Assembly (NCBI RefSeq): GCF_026965535.1
Contig: NZ_CP114039.1
Span: 1,860,001-1,924,000, forward strand
Direction of reading: 5' to 3'
Length of the DNA stretch: 64,000 nucleotides
From: Corallococcus sp. NCRR
Lineage (GTDB): Bacteria; Myxococcota; Myxococcia; Myxococcales; Myxococcaceae
The position numbers and the translations under genes were made by a program. This document shows, piece by piece, positions 25,342-33,997 of the stretch. How positions within the stretch are numbered: position 1 is the stretch's first letter; every line of letters begins with the position of its first letter. The notes under the pieces were generated by a model. The model ran no database searches, had not been told where the DNA came from, and saw nothing but the letters and a program-made list of their open reading frames with translations.

Positions 25342-26343
25342 ATGTCCCACGAGCCGCCGTCCACCACCCCGAGGAAGCAGTCCTGGCAGGAGGCCGAGGC
25401 GGCCCTGCTGTCCCTGGTGCCTCCAGGGTCCGACGGGATTCAGGCGGAGGCGGCGGCCAGGGCCCCGGCTCGCGCGTCCGTGCTGCATTCGCCGCCCGGC
25501 CGTGGCACCGCGGTCTTCGTCGCGCTGGGCGCGCTGTACCAGTTGCGCCGGGCGATGCCGCTGGCGGACGTGACGCCGTGGGACTTCGGGGCGCTGTTCA
25601 CCAAGGGCTACGGCACCGTGGCGGTCCTGGTGTTGTTCCCCTCGCTGGTGTCGCTGTGGGGCATCGCGAGGGGCGACCTGAAGCGGCAGGGCCACGGGTC
25701 GGCGTGGTTCATGCTCCAGGCGGTGGTCTGGGCATTGATGGCCGTGGTAGCCCTGTTCAAGGGGGAGTTCGTCACGGCGCTCCTGATGCCGTGGCACCTG
25801 GCGCTGGTGTGCTCCATCCAGATGCATACGGTGGAGCCGCCGCTGGAGGCCCCGGTGCCGCCGCGCGCGAGCCCGCCCCCGCCCACCGTGCGGCCCGCCA
25901 CGCCCGAGGACCAGGACGCCATCGCGGGCCTCCAGGACGCGGCGCTCGCGCGGCGGCCCACGACCTTCGAGGTGCCGGTGGAAGGCGAGGAGGACGGGCG
26001 GCACCCGGTGCTGGTGGCCGAGGAGGACGGGCGCGTCGTCGCGTGCGTGGCCACCCGCGCCTACAGCTCGCGCGAATGCTACGCGGACATCGCGGACTTC
26101 AGCCTCTTCGTGGCGAAGGATGTCCGGGGCCGGGGCCTGGACGAGCTGCTGCTGAAGGCGCTGCTGAAGGCCGCGGAAGAAGCGGGCTTCCACAAGCTCA
26201 CCACCAGCGTCCTCGCGGACCAGGCGCACACCCTCAAGCTGTTCGAACGCCTGAGGTTCACCACGGTGGGCACGCACGAGAAGCACGCGCGGGTGGACGG
26301 CGCGTGGCGCGACGTGGTGGTGGTGGAGAAGTTCCTGCGCTGA
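25342..26343 (+). CDS. Fusion of a four-helix membrane domain to a GNAT acetyltransferase
   Basis: 333 residues. Residues about 50-160 hold four TM helices ending in LLMPWHLALVCSIQ; residues about 183-333 are a GNAT domain related to phosphinothricin-type acetyltransferases (VRPATPEDQDAI, ECYADIADFSLFV, EAGFHKLTTSV, VGTHEKHARVDG). In the acetyl-CoA loop the sequence is VRGRGLDELLL, where the last Gly of the usual RGxGIG is Asp, and the usual IYN near the N-terminus reads GLQ, so activity may be changed or lost. The following two genes encode the same two parts as separate proteins. Confidence 0.85.
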   Translation: MSHEPPSTTPRKQSWQEAEAALLSLVPPGSDGIQAEAAARAPARASVLHSPPGRGTAVFVALGALYQLRRAMPLADVTPWDFGALFTKGYGTVAVLVLFPSLVSLWGIARGDLKRQGHGSAWFMLQAVVWALMAVVALFKGEFVTALLMPWHLALVCSIQMHTVEPPLEAPVPPRASPPPPTVRPATPEDQDAIAGLQDAALARRPTTFEVPVEGEEDGRHPVLVAEEDGRVVACVATRAYSSRECYADIADFSLFVAKDVRGRGLDELLLKALLKAAEEAGFHKLTTSVLADQAHTLKLFERLRFTTVGTHEKHARVDGAWRDVVVVEKFLR

Positions 26344-26402
26344 AGGGGCCAGGGCGGTTCCACGGACACTGTCTCCTCCTGGCACCCGGGGGCGGGGGCA
26401 GC

Positions 26403-26418
26403 CCCCCTTGCTCGCGGG
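26403..26418 (+). repeat. Leader element shared by the two membrane/GNAT units, copy 2
   Basis: CCCCCTTGCTCGCGGG, 36 bp before the ATG at 26455; it matches copy 1 at 25296-25311 except for one base. Confidence 0.35.
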
Positions 26419-26454
26419 CCTCCGCCGGAGGATGACTGTCCGCCAGGAGCACCC

Positions 26455-27228
26455 ATGTCCCAGGAAGCCCTCCGTTCCGAGCCGTCGCACGCCTCCACCG
26501 ACGAGGCGCCCGCCGACGTTCCCGAGTCCATCCCGGCGGAGTCGTTCCCGCCGCTGACGTTCCTGCTGGAGGAGGTGCGCTCGCCGGGGATGGTGCGCGC
26601 GGACATCGACGCGCTCATCGTGGGCCTGGGCCGGCTGCCCGCGCCGGACGAACCGCTGCGCGAGCGGGCGGATCTGCTGCTGGGGCTCCTGGACCGCGGC
26701 AACCCGGTGGGGGACTACACGGGTTCGGGCGGGATGAAGGTGCGGCACGCGGCGAAGGAGGCCCTCATCTCCATGGGCTATCCGTACGCGATGGAGCTGC
26801 CGCCCGACCTGCTGGAGACGAAGGGCGCTGACGGCAGGCCACCGGGGCTGACCGCGGGCAACGTCGTCCTGGCGGTGGTGAGCGCGCTGTACCAGACAGC
26901 GGGCATGGTGGGGTTGTGGTTCTTCCTCTCCTACTTCCGGATGCCGGCGGCGGCCGAGGTGACCTTCGGAGTCGCCTCGCTCCTGTGGATCTTCACCGGG
27001 CTCTCCCTGATGGGCCACCACTCCCGGTCGAGGGACATGCAGTCCATCGGTTCGGTGGGGCTGTGGGTGGCGGCGGTGCTGTGGATCATCGTCGCGCTCC
27101 CGCTGGCCCTGGCCTCGAATGGCGTGGCCCTGCTCTTCGTCCCCTGGCACCTCGCGCTGTGGACCGCCATCTCCCTGCGCCCGGAGGCCGAGGAGGAAGA
27201 GGCGCCGGCGAAGCGCGCTTCTCCGTGA
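26455..27228 (+). CDS. Four-helix membrane protein paired with a GNAT
   Basis: 257 residues. The N-terminal ~135 are soluble and include an acidic start and a helical segment (MVRADIDALIVGLGRLPAP). Four TM helices follow (about 138-245: NVVLAVVSALYQTAGMVGL, VASLLWIFTGLSLMG, VGLWVAAVLWIIVALPLAL, VALLFVPWHLALW). The PWHLAL ending and helix order match the membrane half of the fused gene upstream. The stop overlaps the GTG of the GNAT gene (GTGA), so the products are made together and may interact. Role unknown. Confidence 0.85.
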   Translation: MSQEALRSEPSHASTDEAPADVPESIPAESFPPLTFLLEEVRSPGMVRADIDALIVGLGRLPAPDEPLRERADLLLGLLDRGNPVGDYTGSGGMKVRHAAKEALISMGYPYAMELPPDLLETKGADGRPPGLTAGNVVLAVVSALYQTAGMVGLWFFLSYFRMPAAAEVTFGVASLLWIFTGLSLMGHHSRSRDMQSIGSVGLWVAAVLWIIVALPLALASNGVALLFVPWHLALWTAISLRPEAEEEEAPAKRASP

Positions 27229-27728
27229 GCGCATTGCCCACGGTCCGGGCCGCCACGCGCGAGGACCGGGCGGCCATCGCGGCCATCTACAACGCGGCCC
27301 TCGCCGAGCGCGCCTCCACCTTCGAGACGCGTCCGCGCACGCCCGAGGACATCGACGGGTGGCTGGGCAAGCGCCACCCGGTGCTGGTGGCGGAGGAGGA
27401 CGGGCGCGTCATCGCGTACGCCTCCACCGGCGCGTACAGCCCGCGCGAGTGCTACGCGGGCATCGCGGACTTCAGCGTCTACGTGGCACCGGAGGCTCGG
27501 GGCCGGGACGTGGGCCGGCACGTGATGGAGGCGCTGCTGCGGGAAGCGGAGGCCGCGGGCTTCCACAAGCTGACCTCGCGGGTCTTCGCCACCAACCTGC
27601 GCAGCCGCGCGCTGTTGAAGCGGCTGGGTTTCCGGGAGGTGGGCGTGCACGAGAAGCACGCCCCGCTCGACGGTGTGTGGCACGACGTGGTGGTGGTGGA
27701 GAAGGTGCTGCACGCGAACGTGCGGTAG
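27225..27728 (+). CDS. GNAT-family N-acetyltransferase (phosphinothricin acetyltransferase-like)
   Basis: 167 residues from the GTG in a GTGA overlap with the membrane-protein gene. Features of the PAT-like GNAT branch: VRAATREDRAAIAAIYNAAL, STFETRPRTPEDIDGWL, the CoA loop EARGRDVGRHVME, EAAGFHKL and FREVGVHEKHAPLDGVWHD. The retained IYN and glycine-bearing CoA loop make it the better candidate for an active enzyme than the fused paralog. The substrate may be an amino-acid-like amine, but this is inference. Ends directly against a convergent gene. Confidence 0.9.
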   Translation: MSALPTVRAATREDRAAIAAIYNAALAERASTFETRPRTPEDIDGWLGKRHPVLVAEEDGRVIAYASTGAYSPRECYAGIADFSVYVAPEARGRDVGRHVMEALLREAEAAGFHKLTSRVFATNLRSRALLKRLGFREVGVHEKHAPLDGVWHDVVVVEKVLHANVR

Positions 27729-29204
27729 TCAGCGCCGCGAGTCCTGGGCCCACTCCTCGCGCGTCCAGCCCTGCCGTTCATAGAGGGCGCGGCGCTCCGC
27801 GGGCAGAGCCTCCCAGGCGACGCCGGGGTCCAGGTCCCTGGGGCGGCTGAAGAGGCCGGGGATGTCGTCGCGGACAGCCTGGGAGGCGCGCTCGGGGGTG
27901 AGGCCGCGCAGGCCGTAGCCCAGCTTGAGGCCGGCGTGGCTCTGGCTTTCCTTGTGGGAGACCTCGAGGGAGATGCCGCCGCCGAACTCCGCGGTGCGAG
28001 GGTTGAGGGACGCGTGGGCGCGGGCGTGGGAGCCGGCGCCCAGGGACAGCTCCACCTTGCCTTCGGAGTCGCGGCTCACGCTGGCGATGCCCAGCTCCAC
28101 CTGGAGCTGCGCCTCCGACTTGCCGTGAGCGTCCATCATCACCTCCAGGCCCACGGGCCCTGCCTTGGTAGCGATGCCCGCCTGCGTCTGGACGTCGGTG
28201 GTGCCGCGCGCGGAGGCATGGGCCGTGCGCTTGAAGTGGAGCATCTCCAGGGCCACGCTCGCTTCGGCGGAGACGAAGGCACCGGCGGGACGTTCGCCGG
28301 AGAGGACCTGCGCGCGGGCGGTGACGGTCTCGTAGGCCTGGACGAGCGAGTGTTGGGGGCGTCCCAGGCCGGCCTTCCATTCGGACTCGAAGCGTGCGCG
28401 CTGGGGGTCGGACCAGGAGAGGCCGAGCGACGTCTCACGCAGGTCCAGCGACTGAGGAGGCCCGAGTGAACGAAGGGCCTGGAGGCTGCCGGACTGGGCC
28501 ACGGCGTCGCCATACCGTTGCAGGTAGGCGTCATAGGCGACGACGGCGGCACGGCCCGTGTCGGTGGCGTGGGCGTTCACCGCGTCGCGAAGGGATGCCG
28601 GGAGCTTCGGATCATTGACGAAGGTCTCCGGGCGACCGGGCATGCCGAGCTGTCCCTCCACGCCGCCGGGGCGCCGCGAGAGGACGCCATTGGACGCAGC
28701 CTGTTCGAGGAAGGCCTGGCGCGACGGAGCATCCATCCGGGACACGTAAGCGGAGAGCAGTCCGTCACGGTCCATGCGCTCCAGCGTGGCGCGGTACGCG
28801 TCACGAGGCACGGAGCCGAGCGCATCGTGCGTGGCCTTCACATCGCTGCCGGTGAGGAAGGGGTTCGAAAGGCTGCGCGTCAGGTGCGAGCGGACCGAGG
28901 CATAGACATCCTCGGGGACAGGAGCGGAGGGAGGACGCAGCCGGCCCCCCATGGCCAACAGCTCGCGCGCGGACACGGCGGGGCCGTCCGCATGCGAGGA
29001 GGGACGGGGTGAGGAAGGGGCAACGGAGGGGCCGTCATAGGGCCGCAGCTCATTGCGCGAGGGCGCGGACGCACTGCTCTCACTGACGGAGGTCCTGCGG
29101 GACGCAGTCGTGCTTACGCGAAGCTCCGGCGCGGGTGCATCAGGTTCAGGAAGCGTGGGTTCGGGGGACAGGGGACTGCTACCGGGCGCATCGATTCGGG
29201 ACAT
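27729..29204 (-). CDS. Large protein of unknown function
   Basis: 491 residues from the ATG preceded by GGAGCGAG. No signal peptide or TM helix. The first ~90 residues are Ser/Pro-rich and disordered. The middle is helical (DVYASVRSHLTRSLSNPFL, RMDAPSRQAFLEQAA). The last third has alternating hydrophobic strands rich in Gly, Ser, His (HARAHASLNPRTAEFGGGIS, SHAGLKLGYGLRGLTPERAS), which could form a beta structure. I do not recognise the family. It lies 135 bp downstream of the LysM-GH19 gene on the same strand, separated by a long palindrome. Confidence 0.75.
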   Translation of the reverse strand: MSRIDAPGSSPLSPEPTLPEPDAPAPELRVSTTASRRTSVSESSASAPSRNELRPYDGPSVAPSSPRPSSHADGPAVSARELLAMGGRLRPPSAPVPEDVYASVRSHLTRSLSNPFLTGSDVKATHDALGSVPRDAYRATLERMDRDGLLSAYVSRMDAPSRQAFLEQAASNGVLSRRPGGVEGQLGMPGRPETFVNDPKLPASLRDAVNAHATDTGRAAVVAYDAYLQRYGDAVAQSGSLQALRSLGPPQSLDLRETSLGLSWSDPQRARFESEWKAGLGRPQHSLVQAYETVTARAQVLSGERPAGAFVSAEASVALEMLHFKRTAHASARGTTDVQTQAGIATKAGPVGLEVMMDAHGKSEAQLQVELGIASVSRDSEGKVELSLGAGSHARAHASLNPRTAEFGGGISLEVSHKESQSHAGLKLGYGLRGLTPERASQAVRDDIPGLFSRPRDLDPGVAWEALPAERRALYERQGWTREEWAQDSRR

Positions 29205-29303
29205 CAGGCTCGCTCCGAGGAAGGAGGAGCCCACGCCCTGTGCAGCCGATGCGCCACGCTCAGGTGCCCGGAATCACAGGCACCTTTTCGCATCCATGCG
29301 CCA

Positions 29304-29329
29304 GGGCGTGGGACCCGGGTCCCACGCCC
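29304..29329 (-). terminator. 26-bp perfect palindrome between LysM-GH19 and downstream gene
   Basis: GGGCGTGGGACCC (29304-29316) is followed directly by its reverse complement GGGTCCCACGCCC (29317-29329), ten bases beyond the stop of the LysM-GH19 gene. In RNA it would be a stable hairpin, so terminator or 3'-end stabiliser is the simplest reading; with no spacer it could also be a protein-binding site. Confidence 0.5.
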
Positions 29330-29338
29330 CAGACGGGC

Positions 29339-30451
29339 TCAGCCGAGCACGTCCTGGGCGCGGCGGTAGTACATCTCGCGGCTCGCGAGGCCGTTGTAGC
29401 CGCCGTTGATACGGCGGGTGACTTCGCGGAAGTTGCCCGCGTCCGCGTAGCTGTTCAGGTTGCGCGAGCTCCAGTACCAACCCGCGATGCGGAACGCGAC
29501 GTCCGGATCCTTCGCGCGCTCCGGGTGCCCTTCCAGGTCGATGCCCAGCGCCTTGCCCGCCGCACGGTAGTTCGCGCGGCCCGTCAGCTGGATGGGCCCC
29601 CGGCCCTTGTACCGCTTGCCGTCGCCCGGCTGCGTGTTGCCCAGGTCCTTGCGGCCCTCGTACGCCGCACCGGAGGCGATCTCCTCCATGTAGCGCAGCT
29701 CGCCGCTCTCATGCGCCAGCTGGGCCAGGAACATCTCCTTGCGGCGGGGCGTGTTGATGTTCGCCTCGGCCATCGCCTTGTTCAGGTGCGGCAGGTACTG
29801 CTCCGCCTTCGCCTGCGACAGGTTCGGCATGATCCGCCGCAGCTGCGCCACCGTCACCCCACCCTTCCCACCCGACGTGCCCGGCGTCCCACCCACGCCC
29901 CCCGTCGACGGAGGCGGCTTCGACGTCCCGCCCGTCCCACCCGTGCGGCCCGGAATCGTCAGCTTCTGGCCCACGTAGATCTTGTTCGGGTTCGCGATGT
30001 GGTTCGCCTGCTGCAACGCCCCCACCGTCGTCCCATACCGCCCCGCGATGCCGCTCAGCGTGTCCCCGCTGCGCACCGTGTACGAAGCGCCCCCGGACGA
30101 CGGCGGCTTCGACGTCACCGGCGCCGCGCCTCCACCCGCGCCCGGAATCGTCAGCCGCTGGCCCACGTAGATCTTGTTCGGGTTCGCGATGCCGTTCGCC
30201 TTCGCCAGCGCGCCCACCGTCGTGCCGTGCCGCCCCGCGATGCCGCTCAGCGTGTCCCCGCTGCGCACCGTGTAGCTGCCCGCCTTCGACGGCGCCGCCT
30301 GGAACCCGTCCGGGACCGTCAGCCTCTGGCCCACGCGGATGAGGTTCGCGTTCGCGATGTGGTTCGTCTTCTGGAGCGAAGACACCGACGTGTTGAAGCG
30401 CTGCGCCAGGCCGCTCAACGTGTCGCCGCTGCGAACGGAATAGGTCGTCAC
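29339..30451 (-). CDS. Triple-LysM, GH19-type peptidoglycan hydrolase
   Basis: 370 residues. Three LysM repeats (about 3-46, 59-102, 124-167; each with [13 protein letters not shown] and ANxIxVGQxLTIP) are joined by Gly/Pro/Ser linkers to a C-terminal GH19 chitinase/endolysin-like domain (about 198-370). [13 protein letters not shown] carries the expected catalytic Glu; [16 protein letters not shown] and RINGGYNG are typical GH19 motifs. There is no signal peptide; the first LysM begins at residue 3. It therefore needs lysis or a dedicated secretion route to reach the wall, as for phage endolysins or secretion-system effectors. GTG start with GGGAG nine bases upstream. Confidence 0.92.
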   Translation of the reverse strand: MTTYSVRSGDTLSGLAQRFNTSVSSLQKTNHIANANLIRVGQRLTVPDGFQAAPSKAGSYTVRSGDTLSGIAGRHGTTVGALAKANGIANPNKIYVGQRLTIPGAGGGAAPVTSKPPSSGGASYTVRSGDTLSGIAGRYGTTVGALQQANHIANPNKIYVGQKLTIPGRTGGTGGTSKPPPSTGGVGGTPGTSGGKGGVTVAQLRRIMPNLSQAKAEQYLPHLNKAMAEANINTPRRKEMFLAQLAHESGELRYMEEIASGAAYEGRKDLGNTQPGDGKRYKGRGPIQLTGRANYRAAGKALGIDLEGHPERAKDPDVAFRIAGWYWSSRNLNSYADAGNFREVTRRINGGYNGLASREMYYRRAQDVLG

Positions 30452-30501
30452 GGTTAAAACTCCGGGAAAAGAGGTAAATCAGTGCCCGGATTTTCGCGAC
30501 G

Positions 30502-30522
30502 CCTGGGAATTAGTTTCCCAGG
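30502..30522. promoter_or_regulatory. Perfect inverted repeat between cytochrome c and LysM genes
   Basis: CCTGGGAA (30502-30509) and TTCCCAGG (30515-30522), an exact 8-bp stem with a 5-nt loop, in the 104 bp between the end of the diheme cytochrome c gene and the start of the LysM-GH19 gene. It may terminate the former or be an operator or leader element of the latter; no U-run is present. Confidence 0.4.
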
Positions 30523-30555
30523 AAGACCTACTTTTCAGGTTGCTGCATCTATCCG

Positions 30556-31554
30556 CTATTCCTGCATCTTCGAGTCACGCAACCGTGACTGGAGGTCGCG
30601 GGCGGCGCGGGTGTCGTGCATCACGACGAGGCTCTGCACGTAGTACGCGAGCGCCCAGAGGTTCTCCTCCGGGATGGCGCCCTTCCACGACGGCATCGCG
30701 GCGCCACCAACGCCCGCGGCCATCACGCGGTAGAGGTCCTCGCGCTGGGCCTGCGCGGTGTACGGCTGGCCCTCCACGCGGGTGTCCCGCGGCCACACGG
30801 TGCGCAGGCGATGGAAGAGGAAGTCCGGCGGCAGCACCTTGGCGAACTGCGTGGCCTCGCCCTTCGCGTCCACGGTGAGCGAGTAGTCCGAATCCCGCTG
30901 CAGCGCCGTGTACGGATCCACGTTCGCCAGGTTCACCTTGCGGCCGGTGACGCTCTCCGTGAGCGCGGCGAGCTCCGCTCGGGGCAGGTAGGCGACGTGG
31001 CAGCTGGCGCAGCCCGCGTTGCCCTTGCCGGCCACGTGGTAGACGGTGCGGCCTCGCTCCACGGCCTCGGCTTCACGGCCCTTCCACGGGTCTTCGGACA
31101 GGACGATGGCCGCGCCGGGGGGCTCCTGCTTCCAGCGCGGGCTGAAGGTCTTGAGGTACTGCACCACGGCGTCCACGTCCGCCGGGGGCACGTCCCACGC
31201 GAACATGGGCGTGCCGTGCAGGCCCCGCCGCAGGGTGCGCTTCAGCGCGTCGTCGGTGGGCAGCTCACCCGCGGCCACGCCGCCGAACTTGTACAGGCCC
31301 TGGTGGAAGTTGCGCGGAGGAGGCCGCATCCCGGAGCCCGCCGGGCCCTGGCCGTCGCCCTTCTCGCCGTGACAGGACGCGCAGTAGTGCGTGTAGACGT
31401 CATATCCGCGCGCCAGCGTCGCGGCGGGGATGACGGTGCCGTCCGCGAGCTTCAGGGGCTCGAAGGTGGGCGTCTCCTTGCGGCACGCGGGAGCGAGCGC
31501 CCCCAACGCGAGCACGGCGAGCATGCGGAACGAGAAGCAGGAAGTGGGCTTCAT
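30556..31554 (-). CDS. Diheme cytochrome c lipoprotein
   Basis: About 332 residues from the ATG that overlaps the upstream subunit III gene (ATGA). Signal peptide with lipobox LAPAC. Two heme-binding CxxCH sites: CASCHGEKGDG (about 57-61) and CASCHVAY (about 182-186), with candidate axial Met residues in AMPSWKG and GTPMFAW. Cytochrome c class I folds. Coupling to subunit III suggests it delivers electrons to, or acts alongside, the nearby cytochrome oxidase. Known lipoprotein cytochromes of this kind sit on the periplasmic side. Confidence 0.92.
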   Translation of the reverse strand: MKPTSCFSFRMLAVLALGALAPACRKETPTFEPLKLADGTVIPAATLARGYDVYTHYCASCHGEKGDGQGPAGSGMRPPPRNFHQGLYKFGGVAAGELPTDDALKRTLRRGLHGTPMFAWDVPPADVDAVVQYLKTFSPRWKQEPPGAAIVLSEDPWKGREAEAVERGRTVYHVAGKGNAGCASCHVAYLPRAELAALTESVTGRKVNLANVDPYTALQRDSDYSLTVDAKGEATQFAKVLPPDFLFHRLRTVWPRDTRVEGQPYTAQAQREDLYRVMAAGVGGAAMPSWKGAIPEENLWALAYYVQSLVVMHDTRAARDLQSRLRDSKMQE

Positions 31555-32144
31555 GGGAGGTACACCACCGCGAAGAGGACGCCGTACATCACCGTCGAAC
31601 ACCACCAGCCAGGCAGGGCGCGCCGCAACGGAGCATGGGCGTCCTGACCGCGCAGGACGCGCAGTCCCGCGCGCAGCAACCCCAAGAGCACGACCGCCAG
31701 ATGCACGGCCTGCACCGCCGACAGGCCATACAGCGCGGAGGCGAAGACACCACTGTCGGGGATGCGCAGGTCGCGGTACCAGAACAGCACGTGCAGCCAG
31801 GCCGCCTGCGTCGCGAGGAACGCCGCTCCAGCGCCCAGCACGCCCGCCAACGTGAGCCGGTTCGGCCGCGACTGCCGGAGCACGCCGTGTAGCAGCACGA
31901 CCCCGATGACGAGGAGCCCACCGGCCAGCGCGGGCACAAGGACACCCGGGCGCGCGGACGCGGGAGGCCAGAAGCCGCGCAGCCGGTAGAAGCCCGCGGT
32001 GAAGGCCATCGAGCAGAAGAGCATCGCCGCCGCGCCATGCGCGATGACGACCCCGAACCAGAGGTTCGCTTCGTCACGCTGGGGGGACGTGGAGGCCAGC
32101 GTCCCGGAGGGGTCGTTCGTGCTCACGGGGTTGGACTCTCGCAT
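31551..32144 (-). CDS. Cytochrome c oxidase subunit III-like membrane protein
   Basis: 197 residues with five TM helices (LWFGVVIAHGAAAMLFCSM, VLVPALAGGLLVIGVVLLHG, VLGAGAAFLATQAAWLHVL, LYGLSAVQAVHLAVVLLGLL, WCSTVMYGVLFAVVYL). The fourth and fifth match the subunit III ending (GLxxxHxxHV-like helix, then W..VW.. FxxVYL), but the conserved acidic and His residues are partly altered. It overlaps the cytochrome c gene by ATGA and lies in the same orientation as the subunit I/II genes, from which it is cut off by an opposite-strand gene. Confidence 0.75.
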   Translation of the reverse strand: MRESNPVSTNDPSGTLASTSPQRDEANLWFGVVIAHGAAAMLFCSMAFTAGFYRLRGFWPPASARPGVLVPALAGGLLVIGVVLLHGVLRQSRPNRLTLAGVLGAGAAFLATQAAWLHVLFWYRDLRIPDSGVFASALYGLSAVQAVHLAVVLLGLLRAGLRVLRGQDAHAPLRRALPGWWCSTVMYGVLFAVVYLP

Positions 32145-32452
32145 GCCTGGACCCGGCGGAAAGCACCAGGAAGCCGGGCGGCCCCCCGTCCCTCGGAGCG
32201 GCGCCCATCGACCGAATCACCTCCGCGCATCACACCCGTGAGCAGGACGGCAATCGCGCGAGGCGCGGAGCAACGCACGAGGCCCGTCCGGGCCGTGCCC
32301 ACTGGCATCCAGGCTTCGTGGCATGACGACCCGGCGCTGACGGGCCGCGTCTCCGGGATGCGCTGCGGCCCTGGCTCGCCCGTGCCTTCCTCCGGCGCAA
32401 GAACTCCGCGTGCGTGTGGGTCCGCCGGTAGTAGCCTGCCGTGCTGACTCCG
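32145..32452. other. Divergent intergenic region
   Basis: About 308 bp between the divergently transcribed subunit III gene and the glycosyltransferase gene. It should hold promoters for both, but I see no convincing -35/-10 or -24/-12 pair. A short hairpin GGCCCG-TC-CGGGCC lies at 32281-32294. No gene is seen. Confidence 0.4.
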
Positions 32453-33997
32453 ATGGAACCCGCGCCCACTCCGCTCGCAGCGCCGTCCCCGTCCGTCCCC
32501 TCTCACGCTTCTCGGGGCCTGGACCTCTGGCCGTTGATCATCGTGGCGCTGGGCGCCTGGGTGCTGCGCGCGCTGGCGTTCTTCCATCGCTCCGGCGCCA
32601 TGGGCTATCCCGTGGACTACGACGAGGGCGTGTACTTCTCCGCCGCGTCGCTCCTGCTGCGCGGGGACCTGCCCTACCGCGACTTCATCTTCGTCCATCC
32701 GCCCGGAGGCCTCCTGCTCTGGGCTCCCGGTGCCGCGCTCACGCTGGGGCTCGACGCGGCCACCGCATACGGCATCACCCGCTATCTCGCCGCCGCCGTG
32801 GGCGCGCTGTGCGTGTTCCTCGCGGGCCGGATCGCCTGGCGCGCCTGGGGTCCGGTCGCGGGCTGCGTGGCCGCGCTCGCCTATGCCGCGTATCCAGAGG
32901 CCGCCCTCGTGGAGCGCGGCACGTTCCTCGAGCCCCTGCTCAACGTCCTGTGCATGGGCTTCGCGAACCTCTGGCTCGCGTCCGGCCCCCACTCCCGGGC
33001 ACGCCGCATCGGCGCGGGCGTGCTCCTGGGGCTCGCCATCTCCGTGAAGATTCCGGGGGGACTCTGGCTCATCGCCGCGCTGCTCTCACGACCGGGGAAG
33101 GAATCCTGGCGCCGCGCGCTCCTGCCCGTGCTCGTCGCGTCCGCCACCTGCGTCGTCGTCGTGGGTCCGCTGGCCGCGCTCGCCCCTTCCGAGTTCCTCC
33201 GCGACGTCATCACCTTCCAGGCCGTGCGTCCCCCGGACGGTGAGCTGGACCGCTGGCTGCGCCTGCGTGAGATCTTCCACGAGCGCCGGTGGGGCGAAGT
33301 CGTCCTCACCCTCTTGGGCCTGGGCACCGCGTGCGTGCGCGCCTTCCGTGCCGCTCCCGAGCACCGCCCCGCCGCGCGCTTCTTCGCCTCCGCGTTCGTC
33401 CTCGGCGTGGCCCTGCTCCTCGCGTCCAGGACCTACTGGAACCCGGACAACGCGCACCTCGCCGCTTCGGGGGCCGTGCTCGCGGGCCTGGGCGCGTCCG
33501 TGCTCCACGCCTTCAGCACCCGCTGGGGCCGCACGGCCTCACGCGCCGTGGCCGCGCTCCTGTTCGCCGTCGCGTTCGTTCCCGGCGCGCGGCACGTCCA
33601 CCAGAGCGCCCAACGGCAGGCCCCGGACGTGGTGGCGCTCGCGAAGCACCTCCGCGCGGACGTGCCTCCCAAGGCGTGCCTCTACTCCTTCGAGCCCGGC
33701 TGGGCGCTCGCGGCGGGCCGGCTCCCCATGGGCGCCACGCCCATCGTGGATGGCTACGCCACCATGCTCCAGGACGCCATGAGCACGGGCGACCGCTTCG
33801 AGACCACCAACGAGGCCCTCTCCGCCGATGAGGCCCAGCAGGCCCTGCGCATCATGCTGGGCGCCTGCCGCTTCGTCGTCCTGGGCCCGCGGGGAGAGTG
33901 GATGCTCACGCCGCAGAGCCGCCCCTGGTTCAAGCAGCACTTCGTCCGCCGCTTCCCCGAAGGCAACGCCGGCGTGGACCTCTGGGAGCACCGCTAG
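32453..33997 (+). CDS. GT-C-type membrane glycosyltransferase (GT39/ArnT-like)
   Basis: About 514 residues with about ten TM helices. Near the N-terminus the motif PVDYDEGVYFSAASLLLRGD, followed by LPYRDFIFVHPPGG, is the acidic-loop and HPPG pattern of polyprenyl-phosphate-dependent GT-C enzymes. The C-terminal part (about 395-514) is soluble and periplasmic-like. Sugar and acceptor are unknown. A GTG at 32441 is an alternative start. The gene sits in the opposite orientation inside the oxidase locus, and its TAG shares a CTAG tetranucleotide with the subunit I stop on the other strand. Confidence 0.85.
   Translation: MEPAPTPLAAPSPSVPSHASRGLDLWPLIIVALGAWVLRALAFFHRSGAMGYPVDYDEGVYFSAASLLLRGDLPYRDFIFVHPPGGLLLWAPGAALTLGLDAATAYGITRYLAAAVGALCVFLAGRIAWRAWGPVAGCVAALAYAAYPEAALVERGTFLEPLLNVLCMGFANLWLASGPHSRARRIGAGVLLGLAISVKIPGGLWLIAALLSRPGKESWRRALLPVLVASATCVVVVGPLAALAPSEFLRDVITFQAVRPPDGELDRWLRLREIFHERRWGEVVLTLLGLGTACVRAFRAAPEHRPAARFFASAFVLGVALLLASRTYWNPDNAHLAASGAVLAGLGASVLHAFSTRWGRTASRAVAALLFAVAFVPGARHVHQSAQRQAPDVVALAKHLRADVPPKACLYSFEPGWALAAGRLPMGATPIVDGYATMLQDAMSTGDRFETTNEALSADEAQQALRIMLGACRFVVLGPRGEWMLTPQSRPWFKQHFVRRFPEGNAGVDLWEHR

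Noticed and set aside
25342-26343. Frameshift or assembly joining of two genes
   Set aside because: The reading frame is continuous, the linker is a plausible proline-rich spacer, and the unit has its own start and leader element, so a real fusion is more likely.
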